IMG/VR virus record: IMGVR_UViG_3300046674_000429
Span: 1-38,001 of that record
Direction: 5' to 3' (one strand)
DNA from: a virus
DNA length: 38,001 bases
A program made the position numbers and the translations under genes. Positions 29,201-36,524 of the stretch are shown here, piece by piece (position 1 is the stretch's first letter; the number at the start of each line of letters is the position of its first letter). Under the pieces are notes generated by a model. That model was not told where the DNA came from. It searched no databases and saw nothing but the letters and a program-made list of their open reading frames with translations.

Positions 29201-29286
29201 CCATCGAGAACTACTACGAGTCCGAGTCCGGCGGCGCCCGCCAGACCGCCATGGACCTGATGGTCCTCGCCAGGGGCAGGGGGTGA
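26269..29286 (+). CDS. Tape measure protein, 1005 aa
   Basis: The longest gene of the late region, directly after the chaperones. The N-terminus (YASLQIIPSVQGIGSSIRQQ, LTGPIADAGDEAGDGFAKRL) is typical of actinophage tape measures and is followed by a phage minor-tail (TP901-type) core: SMADSFEQGAEAIRS-like, VSKAFGVDLGETSNAVGQLI, DVLETFGEYSPVFKTMGLDG. Residues 382-531 are ten 15-residue repeats and 598-651 three 18-residue repeats. Hydrophobic stretches lie at about 530-560 and 655-710. The C-terminus includes 'AIPGPIKSALGISSPSKVMA', a common tape-measure motif. It sets tail length and probably passes into the cell at infection. Confidence 0.95.
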   Translation: MPNVGYASLQIIPSVQGIGSSIRQQLTGPIADAGDEAGDGFAKRLAKGLAIGVAGAAAAVGAVLVKGLGDALEQGQLTGKLQAQLGATGPDAARYGKVAGQLFSGTMADSFEQGAEAIRSIMSAGLAPPGATNAQLKSISTQVLDVSKAFGVDLGETSNAVGQLIRNGMAKDATEGLNLVTAGLRGADARGADVLETFGEYSPVFKTMGLDGATAMGLLRQGLAGGARNTDNLGDAIKEFSLKVTGGGAAIDAAFKAAGLSSKKVTDDVAAGGPRASAALGTVLDALRQMPATAERAQVIQNLFGGPGEDLGAAIFSLNVKTAATSLGTLTGAADATGAALRDNAATHIEAFKRGLEQGITNMVGGHVLPALMDAASFLKTTFGPAFGQAAEWVKGTVLPATADLAHHVADVLVPALTTGASWLADHLAPAAADLAHWLRDDLLPAASNIASKLGTEFGPVAADIARILRDDIAPAVATVAGWMRDTFAPAAADAAIWLGEHLVPAVADLATWLTGTLVPALGSTAHWLDDNKTAIAAVAGIITTLLLPALITAAVGYASTGAAAAASKYEQVTAWVTTKVAAVESAAASVAASYRTVGGWISAGASAVAGAAVQVGAWISTGAAAVVSGAQQAATWVATGARAAVGAALQVGAAAAVVGGWVLMGVQSLLQAARMAAAWLIAMGPVGWVITAVVALVALIVANWETVKEKTVGLWTAAVEWIKSAAGSVLDWLRSNWPLLLAILTGPIGIAVGLIVKYWDQITEGFRSAYRAVVSVAVDLVQWASGLPGRILNAIASLGSSLYNSAKDAFQQFMIAQALIAGQAIEYVKGLPGKLVSAIGDLGSLLYSAGGDVVRGLWNGISSMGSWLKDKLVSFASSAIPGPIKSALGISSPSKVMASEVGRWIPAGIVQGIEGGQSELERTMAALVAVPPLAIPAWTYPAASDTSFGVSAARQFAPAAAVGATATQGPGQGPALTIENYYESESGGARQTAMDLMVLARGRG
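27412..27861 (+). repeat. Ten tandem 45-bp (15-residue) repeats within the tape measure gene
   Basis: Residues 382-531 divide without gaps into ten 15-mers of pattern x-h-x-P-A-x-x-x-x-A-x-W-L-x-D, for example HLAPAAADLAHWLRD, TFAPAAADAAIWLGE and HLVPAVADLATWLTG. Pro at position 4 and Trp/Leu/Met near 12-13 are the most constant. DNA identity between units is modest, so selection is on protein. Confidence 0.85.
28060..28221 (+). repeat. Three tandem 54-bp (18-residue) repeats within the tape measure gene
   Basis: Residues 598-651: VGGWISAGASAVAGAAVQ, VGAWISTGAAAVVSGAQQ and AATWVATGARAAVGAALQ. Each starts with a G/A-x-W turn followed by an Ala/Gly/Val-rich helix, so the block looks like repeated short membrane-active helices. 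Confidence 0.7.
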
Positions 29287-29290
29287 CGCC

Positions 29291-30187
29291 GTGGCGGGAG
29301 AGCTGATCACCGGCGACCAGCAGATCCAATGGTCGGGACAGCTATGGGGTGACGGCACGATCTTCTCCGTCGGCGACGTCCCCGGCTGGGAGGATCTGCC
29401 GGGCATCGACTCCGGCAGCGTGCCGCGCGCCCAGCAGCACGGCTCCCTGCCGGGTCAGCTTCTCGCCCAGGCCCGCTCGATCACCTGCAACATGCAGGTC
29501 GCCGGCCTTCCGGGCGACTGGCCCACGGTCCGGCGCACGCTGCTGGCCGCGACCACCCTGCGCCAGGACGAGCAGCCGCTCGTCATCCAGCTCGCCGGGC
29601 AGCTGCTGCTCGTCAACGCGCGGATCACCAGGCGGGTCATCCCGACGAACGCGGACTACACCTCGGGCACCCCCACGGTGAGCCTGCTGTGGGAGGCCTC
29701 CGATCCGCGCCGGTACTCCGTCACGCAGTCCGCCGCCCCGGCGGTGCTGCCGACCGCAGAGACCGGCCTCAGCTTCGGTTCCCCGACGGAGACCGGCCTC
29801 TCCTTCGGATCTCCCATTGAGGTCGGCCTCTCCTTCGGAACGGCCGGCGCGACCGGCGACATGACCGTCACCAACGACGGCGACACGGACACCCACCCGG
29901 TGATCGAGTTCCGGGGGCCGGTGACGACGCCCACGGTGACGCTCGGCTCCCTGCGCCTGGAGTACGCGATCACCCTCGGCGCCGCCGACACGCTGATCGT
30001 CGACACCTGGGCGGGGACGGTGCTCCTCGGCGGGCAGTCCCGCATCCACACGGCGACCAGCCGGTCCGTCCCGGAGGGCGCGTTCGTCATCCCACCCGGC
30101 CAGTCCGTCATCAGTTTCCGGGCCGATCCGGGCAGCACCGATCCCGCCGCGCAGGCCACCGTCCGGTGGCGCTCCGCCTACATGTGA
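29291..30187 (+). CDS. Distal tail protein (Dit-like), 298 aa
   Basis: A GTG start 4 bases after the tape measure stop. The protein has the look of a Dit-type minor tail protein: ELITGDQQIQWSGQLWGDGT, EDLPGIDSGSVPRAQQHGSL, 'GDWPTVRRTLLAATTLRQDE', then 'SLLWEASDPRRYS' and a C-terminal galectin-like beta domain (GDTDTHPVIEFRGPVTTPTV, LIVDTWAGTVLLGGQSRIHT). A three-fold 10-residue repeat sits at 157-186. Dit forms the hexameric hub at the tail tip. Gene order (tape measure, Dit, fibre, baseplate) agrees. Confidence 0.87.
   Translation: MAGELITGDQQIQWSGQLWGDGTIFSVGDVPGWEDLPGIDSGSVPRAQQHGSLPGQLLAQARSITCNMQVAGLPGDWPTVRRTLLAATTLRQDEQPLVIQLAGQLLLVNARITRRVIPTNADYTSGTPTVSLLWEASDPRRYSVTQSAAPAVLPTAETGLSFGSPTETGLSFGSPIEVGLSFGTAGATGDMTVTNDGDTDTHPVIEFRGPVTTPTVTLGSLRLEYAITLGAADTLIVDTWAGTVLLGGQSRIHTATSRSVPEGAFVIPPGQSVISFRADPGSTDPAAQATVRWRSAYM
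29759..29848 (+). repeat. Three tandem 30-bp repeats within the Dit-like gene
   Basis: Units at 29759, 29789 and 29819 encode ETGLSFGSPT, ETGLSFGSPI and EVGLSFGTAG (residues 157-186). The DNA is also similar (GACCGGCCTC...TTCGG), so the repeat is probably recent or still expanding. Confidence 0.8.
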
Positions 30188-30200
30188 CAGGAGGTCACCC

Positions 30201-31379
30201 ATGGCCACAACTGCCGCCTGGAATACGCTGACGGGCCTCTTCCGAGCCGCGATCCGACTGTCCACCGTCCTTGCGACGCCGACCGGTTCGACGACGGCCC
30301 GCTCCGGGGTGATCCCGGGCGGCACACCGCTGCTGCTGACCGGCTCCGTCATGACCGGATCCGTGGCGCCGGGCCGCGCGATCGTGCAGGGCACGTCCGC
30401 GCAGGGCGCCTATCCGGTGGTGGTGGACGCGGCGACGCCCATCACCGTCGCCAACGGCCACGCCTCCCTGTCGCGGATCGACACGGTGTGGCTGGTCGTC
30501 CTCGACACCGACTACGACTCCTCCGGGTCCCGACAGGCATCGATCGTCTACCAGCAGGGTGTTGCCGCGGGCAGCCCCGTCGCTCAGACCGCCCCCGCTT
30601 CGGGTACCGCCTACCTGCGTCTGTGGGACATTCTGGTTCCCGCGAATGCGTCCTCCGGAACGCCCATCAACTGGGGCTCCGCGCTCACTGACCAGCGCGT
30701 CTACACGGTGATGGTGGGCGGCATCACCCCGGGCGCCGCGGCCGGCAGCTACGCCGGGCAGTGGCGGGACGCGGGCGGCGTCGCCGGCATCCTGGAGCGC
30801 TACACCGGCGCCGCGTGGGAGGCCGCCGTACGGCTCGGCAACTCCGGTGTGCTGGGGCTCGGCGACGTCACGCTCACGCGGTCCGCGACAGCCACGATGC
30901 AGGTCAACGGCAACCTGTCGGTGACGGGCGCCGGGCAGTGGCAGACCGTCGTCAAGTCCGCCAACCAGTCCGTCACCAGCAGTACGGTCCTCGTCAACGA
31001 CACGCACCTGCTCCTGCCGCTGGCAGCCAACGCGACGTACCTCCTGGACGGCTTCATCGCCTACGACGGCGCTTTCGGCGCCGGCGAGTTCAAGACGGAC
31101 TGGACGCTGCCCGCGGGGGCCGCCCTGTTCTGGGGACTGAACGGTCCGACGGTCGGCGGCGGCGCGCTCTACGACTCCAACTCCCGCAACAGCGGCACCG
31201 TGGCGGCGGCCGGCACGTACGGTACCGGCGGCACCCGGACCAGCATCTCTCCCCGCGGCTACATCACGACCGGCGGCACCGCCGGGACGCTGCGGCTGCA
31301 GTGGGCCCAGAACGCTTCCAACGCCACGGCGACGACGGTGTACGCCGGGTCGTGGGTGCGTCTGCTGCGGATCGCCTGA
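30201..31379 (+). CDS. Minor tail/fibre protein, probable receptor-binding component, 392 aa
   Basis: The ATG follows CAGGAGG. It opens like actinophage fibre proteins (AWNTLTGLFRAAIRLSTVLA), with 'TSAQGAYPVVVDAATPITVA', 'SLSRIDTVWLVVLDTDYDSS', and 'YLRLWDILVPANASSGTPIN'. The C-terminal 170 residues are a beta-rich domain (AGQWQTVVKSANQSVTSSTV, LLLPLAANATYLLDGFIAYD, TSISPRGYITTGGTAGTLRL) like trimeric adhesion domains of phage tails. It overlaps the next gene by one base (TGATG). Confidence 0.85.
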   Translation: MATTAAWNTLTGLFRAAIRLSTVLATPTGSTTARSGVIPGGTPLLLTGSVMTGSVAPGRAIVQGTSAQGAYPVVVDAATPITVANGHASLSRIDTVWLVVLDTDYDSSGSRQASIVYQQGVAAGSPVAQTAPASGTAYLRLWDILVPANASSGTPINWGSALTDQRVYTVMVGGITPGAAAGSYAGQWRDAGGVAGILERYTGAAWEAAVRLGNSGVLGLGDVTLTRSATATMQVNGNLSVTGAGQWQTVVKSANQSVTSSTVLVNDTHLLLPLAANATYLLDGFIAYDGAFGAGEFKTDWTLPAGAALFWGLNGPTVGGGALYDSNSRNSGTVAAAGTYGTGGTRTSISPRGYITTGGTAGTLRLQWAQNASNATATTVYAGSWVRLLRIA

Positions 31380-32485
31380 TGACCGCCGGCGCCTACCAAC
31401 TGCAGGTCTGCGACCTGATGACGGACAGGGTCCTGGACACGCTGCCGATCTCCGGCGTCTCCTACGACGACTACATCGGCAAGACGGGATCGCTCAGCGG
31501 CACCATCCCGGTGACGGACTCGGAGACGGCCAGGCGCATCCGCGAGTCCGTCCTGCCGGGCCGCACCATGCTCTACCTGGAACGCTCCACCACCTTCGGC
31601 TCCGAGATCGTGTGGGGCGGAGTCCTGTGGACCCGCACCCCCACCCGCGACGACCGGGGTTTCTACAGCTGCCCCATCCAGGCGGGCGGCCTGGAAGGCT
31701 ACTTCCGCTCGCACCGGCTGCTGCTCGCCGACCTGGTGGCCGTCGGAGCGGACCAGTTCGCGATCGCCCGCCAGCTCGTCACCTACGCGCAGGGAATCTC
31801 CGGCGGCAACCTCGGCGTGGAGATGGACGGCGCCCAGACGTCGGGTGTGCTGCGGGACCGGGCGTACTCCCGGTATGACCTGCCGTGGATCGGCGGTCTC
31901 CTCGACCAGCTCGCCGCCACGCAGGACGGCTTCGAGTGGCGGATCCAGGTGTACCGGGACGACGCCGGAGTACGGCACAAGGCCCTGCGGCTGGGCTACC
32001 CCCGGCTGACGGCGGGCGGCACCGACATGGTCCTCAACTCGCCCGGCCCGGTCACCAAGTACTCCCTGCCGGAGGACGCGACGGCCATGGCCAACGCCTG
32101 GCAGTCCAGGGGCGCGACAACGAACGAGGACCAGGCTGCGGACTCGGTGCCGCTGATGTCCGCGCTGCTGACGACGCCCGCGGACATCGCGGCTGGCTGG
32201 CCACGGCTGGACGGCACGTCCGACCACACGACCGTGTCTGACCAGGTCACTCTCGATCAGCACGCGGCGGCGGACCTGGGCCGGTCCCTGCGGCCGGTGG
32301 CGATCCCGTCGGTGGCGTTCACGGGAGACGGGCAGCCGCAGCTCGGCTCCTACGTCAGGTTGAAGCTGCGCGACACGTGGTTCTACGACGGCCTCGACGC
32401 CCGGTACCGGGTCGTCGGCCTCAAGGTGTCCCCGGCCGAGCGCGGCCGGCCGGAGTCCACCGAGCTGTATCTGGAGGCGGCCTGA
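31379..32485 (+). CDS. Baseplate hub / Gp37-like minor tail protein, 368 aa
   Basis: The ATG overlaps the preceding stop. The N-terminal part 'YQLQVCDLMTDRVLDTLPIS', 'SLSGTIPVTDSETARRIRES', 'RTMLYLERSTTFGSEIVWGG' and the later 'RYDLPWIGGLLDQLAATQDG' / 'LRLGYPRLTAGGTDMVLNS' resemble the siphovirus ReqiPepy6 Gp37-like hub family. Such proteins form the tail-tip platform with Dit and the fibre. It ends with a beta domain (RLKLRDTWFYDGLDARYRVV) and shares one base with the next gene. Confidence 0.84.
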   Translation: MTAGAYQLQVCDLMTDRVLDTLPISGVSYDDYIGKTGSLSGTIPVTDSETARRIRESVLPGRTMLYLERSTTFGSEIVWGGVLWTRTPTRDDRGFYSCPIQAGGLEGYFRSHRLLLADLVAVGADQFAIARQLVTYAQGISGGNLGVEMDGAQTSGVLRDRAYSRYDLPWIGGLLDQLAATQDGFEWRIQVYRDDAGVRHKALRLGYPRLTAGGTDMVLNSPGPVTKYSLPEDATAMANAWQSRGATTNEDQAADSVPLMSALLTTPADIAAGWPRLDGTSDHTTVSDQVTLDQHAAADLGRSLRPVAIPSVAFTGDGQPQLGSYVRLKLRDTWFYDGLDARYRVVGLKVSPAERGRPESTELYLEAA

Positions 32486-33189
32486 TGCCTGCGGTACCGG
32501 AGGACTTCCCTGACTGGAAGAAGTCGGTCGATGATGCTCTGCGGGAGATCGCGGGCCGGGCGCAGACCAGGCCGCCGCAGAACCAGGCGACGACGGGTGA
32601 TGTGACGATCGGTCCGTCGCAGGCGCTGCGGGTGAAGCAGGCCGGCGGGATTCTCGACCAGTCCCTGATCGGCTGGGATGGCACCCAGCGGGTCGCCAAG
32701 TTCTTCCGGGCGGACGGGTCGTTGGCGTTCAGTGTGGCGACGCCGTCGGGTGTGCCGCAGACCGCGACGATCTGGGACGGTGCCGGGAACGCGGTGCTCG
32801 GCGACGACTCGGGTGGGACGGGTCTGGCCCGGCCGTACATTCCGATGGTGGTGGCGCCGGCGCGGACGGCGGACTGGTTGCTGACGGTGAGCGGCACGTT
32901 CGAGGACGTGTGGCGGATGACGCCGCTGAAGATCAACCCGCGCGGGACGTTGACCATCGGGCACATCGCGGACGCGTCCACCGCTGGCGAGGTGCAGGTC
33001 ACGGTGAACGGCAGCGCGATCGGGTCACCCACCACGGTCGGCACGTCGCAGACGACCACCACCATCGGGCCCTTCGCCTTGCCTGGCGCGCAGGAGGCCG
33101 CGGTGGAGATCCGCGTGCAGGGCCGCCGCACGTCCGGCGCCGGCAACGTCCGCTTTGCGGTCCTCGCCGCGACCGGCTTCCACTCCTGA
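32485..33189 (+). CDS. Tail tip / fibre protein, 234 aa
   Basis: The ATG overlaps the preceding stop by one base. A short N-terminal helix (PEDFPDWKKSVDDALREIAG) is followed by a beta-rich body (VTIGPSQALRVKQAGGILDQ, GTQRVAKFFRADGSLAFSVA) and a C-terminal beta-sandwich (VQVTVNGSAIGSPTTVGTSQ, AAVEIRVQGRRTSGAGNVRF). N-terminal anchoring and a C-terminal binding domain are usual for small tail-tip proteins. It is the last tail gene before lysis. Codons for G/T endings are a little more frequent than in its neighbours. Confidence 0.78.
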   Translation: MPAVPEDFPDWKKSVDDALREIAGRAQTRPPQNQATTGDVTIGPSQALRVKQAGGILDQSLIGWDGTQRVAKFFRADGSLAFSVATPSGVPQTATIWDGAGNAVLGDDSGGTGLARPYIPMVVAPARTADWLLTVSGTFEDVWRMTPLKINPRGTLTIGHIADASTAGEVQVTVNGSAIGSPTTVGTSQTTTTIGPFALPGAQEAAVEIRVQGRRTSGAGNVRFAVLAATGFHS

Positions 33190-33243
33190 CCACCTGCCCT
33201 CGTGCCGTCCGGCCGGGGGCTCTCGCATATCTGGAGGCCCCCC

Positions 33244-34188
33244 TTGGCCTGGTATCCCGGAGCCCAGAAGATGGAGCTCCAACCCGAGTCGGACGGCCAG
33301 GCGGCTATCGTCCCGACGCAGCTGATCCTGCACAGCATCGCCGCCCCGTGGACGCCGCGCAGGATCTACGAGTACTGGCGGGACTCCACCAACCTGGAGT
33401 CGCACTTCGGCCTCGGCTACGACGGCAGCCTCGGCCAGTACATCGGGACGCAGACCCGTGCCGATGCCAACATGTACGCGAACCTCCGGCCGGACGGCAC
33501 CGGCGCGATCTCCTGCGAGTCGGCGTCGAACCTGCAGCACACCGACCCGTGGACGGACGCGCAGGTCGAGGCGCTGATCCAGCTCGGCGTGTGGGCCCAT
33601 CAGCACCCCGCGCACCGGATCCCTCTGCGGATCTGCCGGACTCACGACGACCCCGGGTTCGGCGTGCACCGCATGTTCCCGCAGTGGTCGGACGGCGGCA
33701 CCGCGTGCCCGGGTGATGCCCGGGTCCGGCAGTTCCACGACGTGGTGTTCCCGGGCATCGTCGCCCGTGCGTCCGGCACCGCGGCGCCCACCCCTTCCGC
33801 ACCGACCCCGGCGCCCACCCCTGTCCAGGAGGACGACATGCCCTACACGCTCGACCAGATTGCCGAGGCGGTCTGGGACCACCGGCTGGAGAACGGCGGC
33901 CGCCTCGACGCCCAGGGCCGCCCGTGGATGCAGCCCGCGCAGGACTTCCAGGTCGACCAGGACAGGAAGTTCGCCCTCACTCTCCAGGCGCTGACCGCGA
34001 TCCAGGCCCGGCAGGCGGCGCAGGACGCCGTCCTCGCCACGGTCCTCGACGGCGTGCACGGTCTCGACGGCGCCGCCGTCATCGCCCGGCTGAGCGCCGC
34101 AGTCGACGCCGCTGTCCAGGCGTCCCTCAAGGACGGCGTGACCCTCCAGGTCGCCGTCACCGGCACCACAACCCCGAAGGCAGGCTGA
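33244..34188 (+). CDS. Endolysin, N-acetylmuramoyl-L-alanine amidase (Amidase_2), 314 aa
   Basis: Residues about 10-180 form an amidase_2/PGRP-type domain: IVPTQLILHSIAAPW (first zinc His), 'ESHFGLGYDGSLGQYIGTQT', THDDPGFGVHRMFP (second His region) and GTACPGDARVRQF (Cys ligand, CPG). It cleaves the bond between MurNAc and the stem peptide. After a Pro/Ala linker, a C-terminal domain (MPYTLDQIAEAVWDHRLENG and onward) is found in Streptomyces phage lysins and may aid wall binding. I choose TTG 33244 with GGAGG 6 bases before; GTG 33202 would add 14 residues and has no ribosome binding site. Confidence 0.93.
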   Translation: MAWYPGAQKMELQPESDGQAAIVPTQLILHSIAAPWTPRRIYEYWRDSTNLESHFGLGYDGSLGQYIGTQTRADANMYANLRPDGTGAISCESASNLQHTDPWTDAQVEALIQLGVWAHQHPAHRIPLRICRTHDDPGFGVHRMFPQWSDGGTACPGDARVRQFHDVVFPGIVARASGTAAPTPSAPTPAPTPVQEDDMPYTLDQIAEAVWDHRLENGGRLDAQGRPWMQPAQDFQVDQDRKFALTLQALTAIQARQAAQDAVLATVLDGVHGLDGAAVIARLSAAVDAAVQASLKDGVTLQVAVTGTTTPKAG

Positions 34189-34189
34189 C

Positions 34190-34570
34190 ATGCCCGTTCG
34201 CATCTTTGGCCGCGAGCCCGCCCTGTGGCTGACCCTCGTCTCGGTCCTCGTGAAGGCTGGCACCGCGTTCGGCCTGGCCCTCAGCGTCGACCAGCAGGCC
34301 GTCATCAACGCGACCGCGGCCGCCGTGGTCGGCCTGATCGTCGCGTTCATCGTGCACGACGGGGCGGTCGCGGCGGTCATCGGCCTCGCGCAGGCCGTCC
34401 TCGCCTTGAGTCTCGGCTTCGGCGCTCACCTGGGCGCCGACCAGCAGGTCTCCATCATGGCTCTCGTCGCGATCGCCGTCGGCATGTACACCCGCACGCA
34501 GGTGACGGCGCCCGTCGCAGCGAAGGCCGCACTGCCACCGCTGACCCCGGTCGACGTCTACGGTGAGTGA
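34190..34570 (+). CDS. Holin-like membrane protein, 126 aa
   Basis: The ATG lies 1 base after the endolysin stop. About four hydrophobic segments: ALWLTLVSVLVKAGTAFGLA, AVINATAAAVVGLIVAFIVH, AVIGLAQAVLALSLGFGAHL and VSIMALVAIAVGMYTRTQV. The charge pattern and position right after the endolysin suggest a holin that forms the membrane lesion for lysis. The 4-8 base overlap with the next membrane gene supports a lysis cassette. Confidence 0.8.
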   Translation: MPVRIFGREPALWLTLVSVLVKAGTAFGLALSVDQQAVINATAAAVVGLIVAFIVHDGAVAAVIGLAQAVLALSLGFGAHLGADQQVSIMALVAIAVGMYTRTQVTAPVAAKAALPPLTPVDVYGE

Positions 34571-34901
34571 GCTGGCCGGCCTCGGCGTGATCCAGGGCGG
34601 CGCCGCCGCGATCGTCTCGATCGTCGTCCTGCTGATCCTCCGTGGCGCCCTCGTTCCGCGCTCCGTCCTCACCGACGTACGCGCGGACCGGGACGCCCGG
34701 ATCGCCGAGATCGCAGCCGAGCGGGACTCCTGGCGGGCCGCTCACGGCGCCTCGGAGGAGAACCGGCACGCCGAGCGCGAGACCAACTTGATGCTCATGG
34801 AGTACGCGCGGACGGCTGATCACATCCTGCGGGCCCTGCCGAGACCACCCGAGGGGGTGGCCGATGTTCCGGTGGATCAGGGGATGGCGACGCAGGGGTG
34901 A
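34563..34901 (+). CDS. Membrane protein with one N-terminal span and coiled coil, 112 aa
   Basis: A GTG start within the holin-like gene. One transmembrane helix (GGAAAIVSIVVLLILRGALV, residues about 12-31) is followed by a charged coiled coil (VRADRDARIAEIAAERDSWR, ASEENRHAERETNLMLMEYA). This topology is common among second holin/antiholin or spanin-like genes in actinophage lysis cassettes. It overlaps the next gene by 38 bases. Confidence 0.75.
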   Translation: MSELAGLGVIQGGAAAIVSIVVLLILRGALVPRSVLTDVRADRDARIAEIAAERDSWRAAHGASEENRHAERETNLMLMEYARTADHILRALPRPPEGVADVPVDQGMATQG

Positions 34902-35112
34902 CGGCCGGGTGTCGTTGGAGCGGGCCACGCCGAGGCCCACGGCGGGCCTGCGGGCGGCGACGCAGGCGCTGACCCGGGCGGAGGGCTGCGACCGGCAGGA
35001 GGTGCGCGAGCGGCACGCTGAGGCCGCGGCGACGGTGGAGTCCCTGCGGGAGTTGCGGCACGCGAACCACTTCGCGGAGAGGATCCGCCTGTCGATGGAA
35101 GGGGGCCGCTGA
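34864..35112 (+). CDS. Basic helical protein of the lysis region, 82 aa
   Basis: The ATG lies inside the preceding gene, and the stop shares a base with the next start. The N-terminus is basic and tryptophan-rich (MFRWIRGWRRRGDGRVSLER), followed by helices (GLRAATQALTRAEGCDRQEV, RHAEAAATVESLRELRHANH). Similar small proteins of unknown role lie next to holins in many actinophages. No membrane span is seen. Confidence 0.68.
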   Translation: MFRWIRGWRRRGDGRVSLERATPRPTAGLRAATQALTRAEGCDRQEVRERHAEAAATVESLRELRHANHFAERIRLSMEGGR

Positions 35113-35432
35113 TGGATGTGGCCCAGATGGCGAACGTGGCGGCCAGCGGACTGGTGGCGGGTGCTGCTGCGACTGCGGCGGTGGTCTACCACGTGAAGGC
35201 CCGCTGGTGGCAGAGCAGGTTCGGCCGGCACGTGATGGCGGTGACGGTCAGTATGGGCCTGCTGGGGCTGTACACGGTGTTGGTGACGCTGGTGTGGCCG
35301 GCGGGGCCGGTGACGGCGGTGCTGCGGGTGGCTCGGACGGTGCTGCTGGTGGTGGTGGCCGGCCTGCTGGTGCAGCGGACGCGGTTGGTGGTGGAGGCTC
35401 AGCGGCGGGTGGAGCCGCCCGCAGAGAAGTAG
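35112..35432 (+). CDS. Three-span phage membrane protein, 106 aa (holin candidate)
   Basis: The ATG overlaps the preceding stop. Three hydrophobic segments: VAASGLVAGAAATAAVVYHV, VMAVTVSMGLLGLYTVLVTL and ARTVLLVVVAGLLVQRTRLV, separated by basic loops (KARWWQSRFGRH), and a charged end. This resembles membrane proteins found after the lysis genes of Streptomyces and mycobacterial phages. It is the last late gene; a terminator follows. Confidence 0.75.
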   Translation: MDVAQMANVAASGLVAGAAATAAVVYHVKARWWQSRFGRHVMAVTVSMGLLGLYTVLVTLVWPAGPVTAVLRVARTVLLVVVAGLLVQRTRLVVEAQRRVEPPAEK

Positions 35433-35445
35433 CAGCACGGCACCG

Positions 35446-35479
35446 CGCCCCCGTCTGGCCTTCGGGCCGGGCGGGGGCG
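35446..35479 (+). terminator. Terminator at the end of the late region
   Basis: CGCCCCCG (35446-35453) pairs with CGGGGGCG (35472-35479); an inner GGCC-TTCG-GGCC hairpin closes the loop. It follows the last late gene by 13 bases. Confidence 0.72.
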
Positions 35480-35645
35480 GCTTCGTCGTGGGGGTCTCGG
35501 GGACACCATCGGTCACTGAGCCGATCAGGTGCCTCACCGGACTAGGCTTGCAGCATCACTCGAACGGCCCATCGGCCGGGGCATAAAGCTGCCCCGGCGG
35601 GACTCCTACATCTCACCGGGGCCGGAGCGCAACGAAAGGCACTCA
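35480..35645 (+). promoter_or_regulatory. Leader of the antirepressor gene with competing hairpins
   Basis: Non-coding, 166 bp. GCCGGGGC (35575-35582) can pair with GCCCCGGC (35591-35598), while part of the latter (GCCCCGG, 35591-35597) can instead pair with CCGGGGC (35616-35622). The two stems exclude each other. A TAGGCT -10-like box lies at 35543-35548 with no good -35. Confidence 0.45.
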
Positions 35646-36470
35646 ATGCCAGAGCACAACACTAACCTGCCCGCGACCGCCGACGCGAGTGGGGGCAGTC
35701 CCTTCGACCGGATGATGAGGTTCGATGACTACGGCCAGGAGTACTGGTCTGCGCGCGATCTCCAGCCGGTCATGGGCTACGAGAAGTGGGATCACTTCGG
35801 CGGCCCTGGCGGCGTCGTCGAGCGGGCCATTCGGTCTGCCGAGAACGTCGGCACCTACTCTGAGCAGGCATTTTCCCGGATCCGGGAAAGTTCGAGCACG
35901 TCTGGACCGGCTCGTTTCGACTACCGGCTGAGCCGTAACGCGGCCTACCTGGTGGCGATGAACGGCGACCCGAACAAGCCTCAGGTCGCCGCAGCTCAGG
36001 CGTACTTCGCCGCCCAGACCCGCAAGGCCGAGATTGCCACGAGTCGGCCGATGTCCGAGATCGAGATGGCCCGGCAGTACCTCGCCGTCCTGGAGCGCGA
36101 GGAGAAGCAGGCCAAGGAGCTGGCGATCGCGGCGCCGAAGGCCGGCAAGTGGGACGAGTTCCTCGACACCGAGGGTCTGATCAGCATGCGGTCGCTGGCG
36201 GACATGCTGGGCGAGGACGTCAAGGTCGTGACCAACTGGCTGGTCGAGATCGGCATCTTCCGCAAGGAGGTGTCGCGGTACGGCGGGGCCCGGAATCTGC
36301 CGCGTCTGCCGTATCAGCGGGCGGGCCAGTTCGCTGTCAAGATCGAGTCCGCGAACGGCGTGAGCTTCTCGGTGGCGTACGCGACGGCCCGGGGCCTTGA
36401 TCTGATCGTGGACCTGTGGCGGCAGCAGGAGGTTCGGCTCCCCGACCGACCGGCGGGCGATGCTCGCTGA
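35646..36470 (+). CDS. Phage antirepressor (DinD/BRO-N plus KilAC), 274 aa
   Basis: The ATG at 35646 follows CGAAAGG. Residues about 25-140 match the BRO-N domain of DinD-type proteins: YWSARDLQPVMGYEKWDHFG, 'FDYRLSRNAAYLVAMNGDPN', KPQVAAAQAYFAAQTRKAE. Residues about 178-260 match the KilAC antirepressor domain: EGLISMRSLADMLGEDVKVV, TNWLVEIGIFRKEVSRYGGA, LPRLPYQRAGQFAVKIE. Such proteins bind DNA or repressors and help switch from lysogeny to lysis, often under DNA damage control. An upstream extension to 35529 is open but lacks a ribosome binding site. Codon use is less extreme than in the late genes. Confidence 0.9.
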   Translation: MPEHNTNLPATADASGGSPFDRMMRFDDYGQEYWSARDLQPVMGYEKWDHFGGPGGVVERAIRSAENVGTYSEQAFSRIRESSSTSGPARFDYRLSRNAAYLVAMNGDPNKPQVAAAQAYFAAQTRKAEIATSRPMSEIEMARQYLAVLEREEKQAKELAIAAPKAGKWDEFLDTEGLISMRSLADMLGEDVKVVTNWLVEIGIFRKEVSRYGGARNLPRLPYQRAGQFAVKIESANGVSFSVAYATARGLDLIVDLWRQQEVRLPDRPAGDAR

Positions 36471-36475
36471 CCACC

Positions 36476-36508
36476 GCGCCCCCGTCCCCTTCGTGGGGGC
36501 GGGGGCGC
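36476..36508. terminator. Bidirectional terminator
   Basis: A 14-bp stem (36476-36489 with 36495-36508, one G-T pair) and a 5-base TTCGT loop, followed by TTCGTCG, lies between the convergent antirepressor and HTH genes. Confidence 0.75.
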
Positions 36509-36524
36509 TTCGTCGTCTCCGGGG

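Noticed and set aside
33202-33243. GTG start at 33202 for the endolysin
   Set aside because: No ribosome binding site precedes it, whereas TTG at 33244 has GGAGG at the right distance and fits the domain start.
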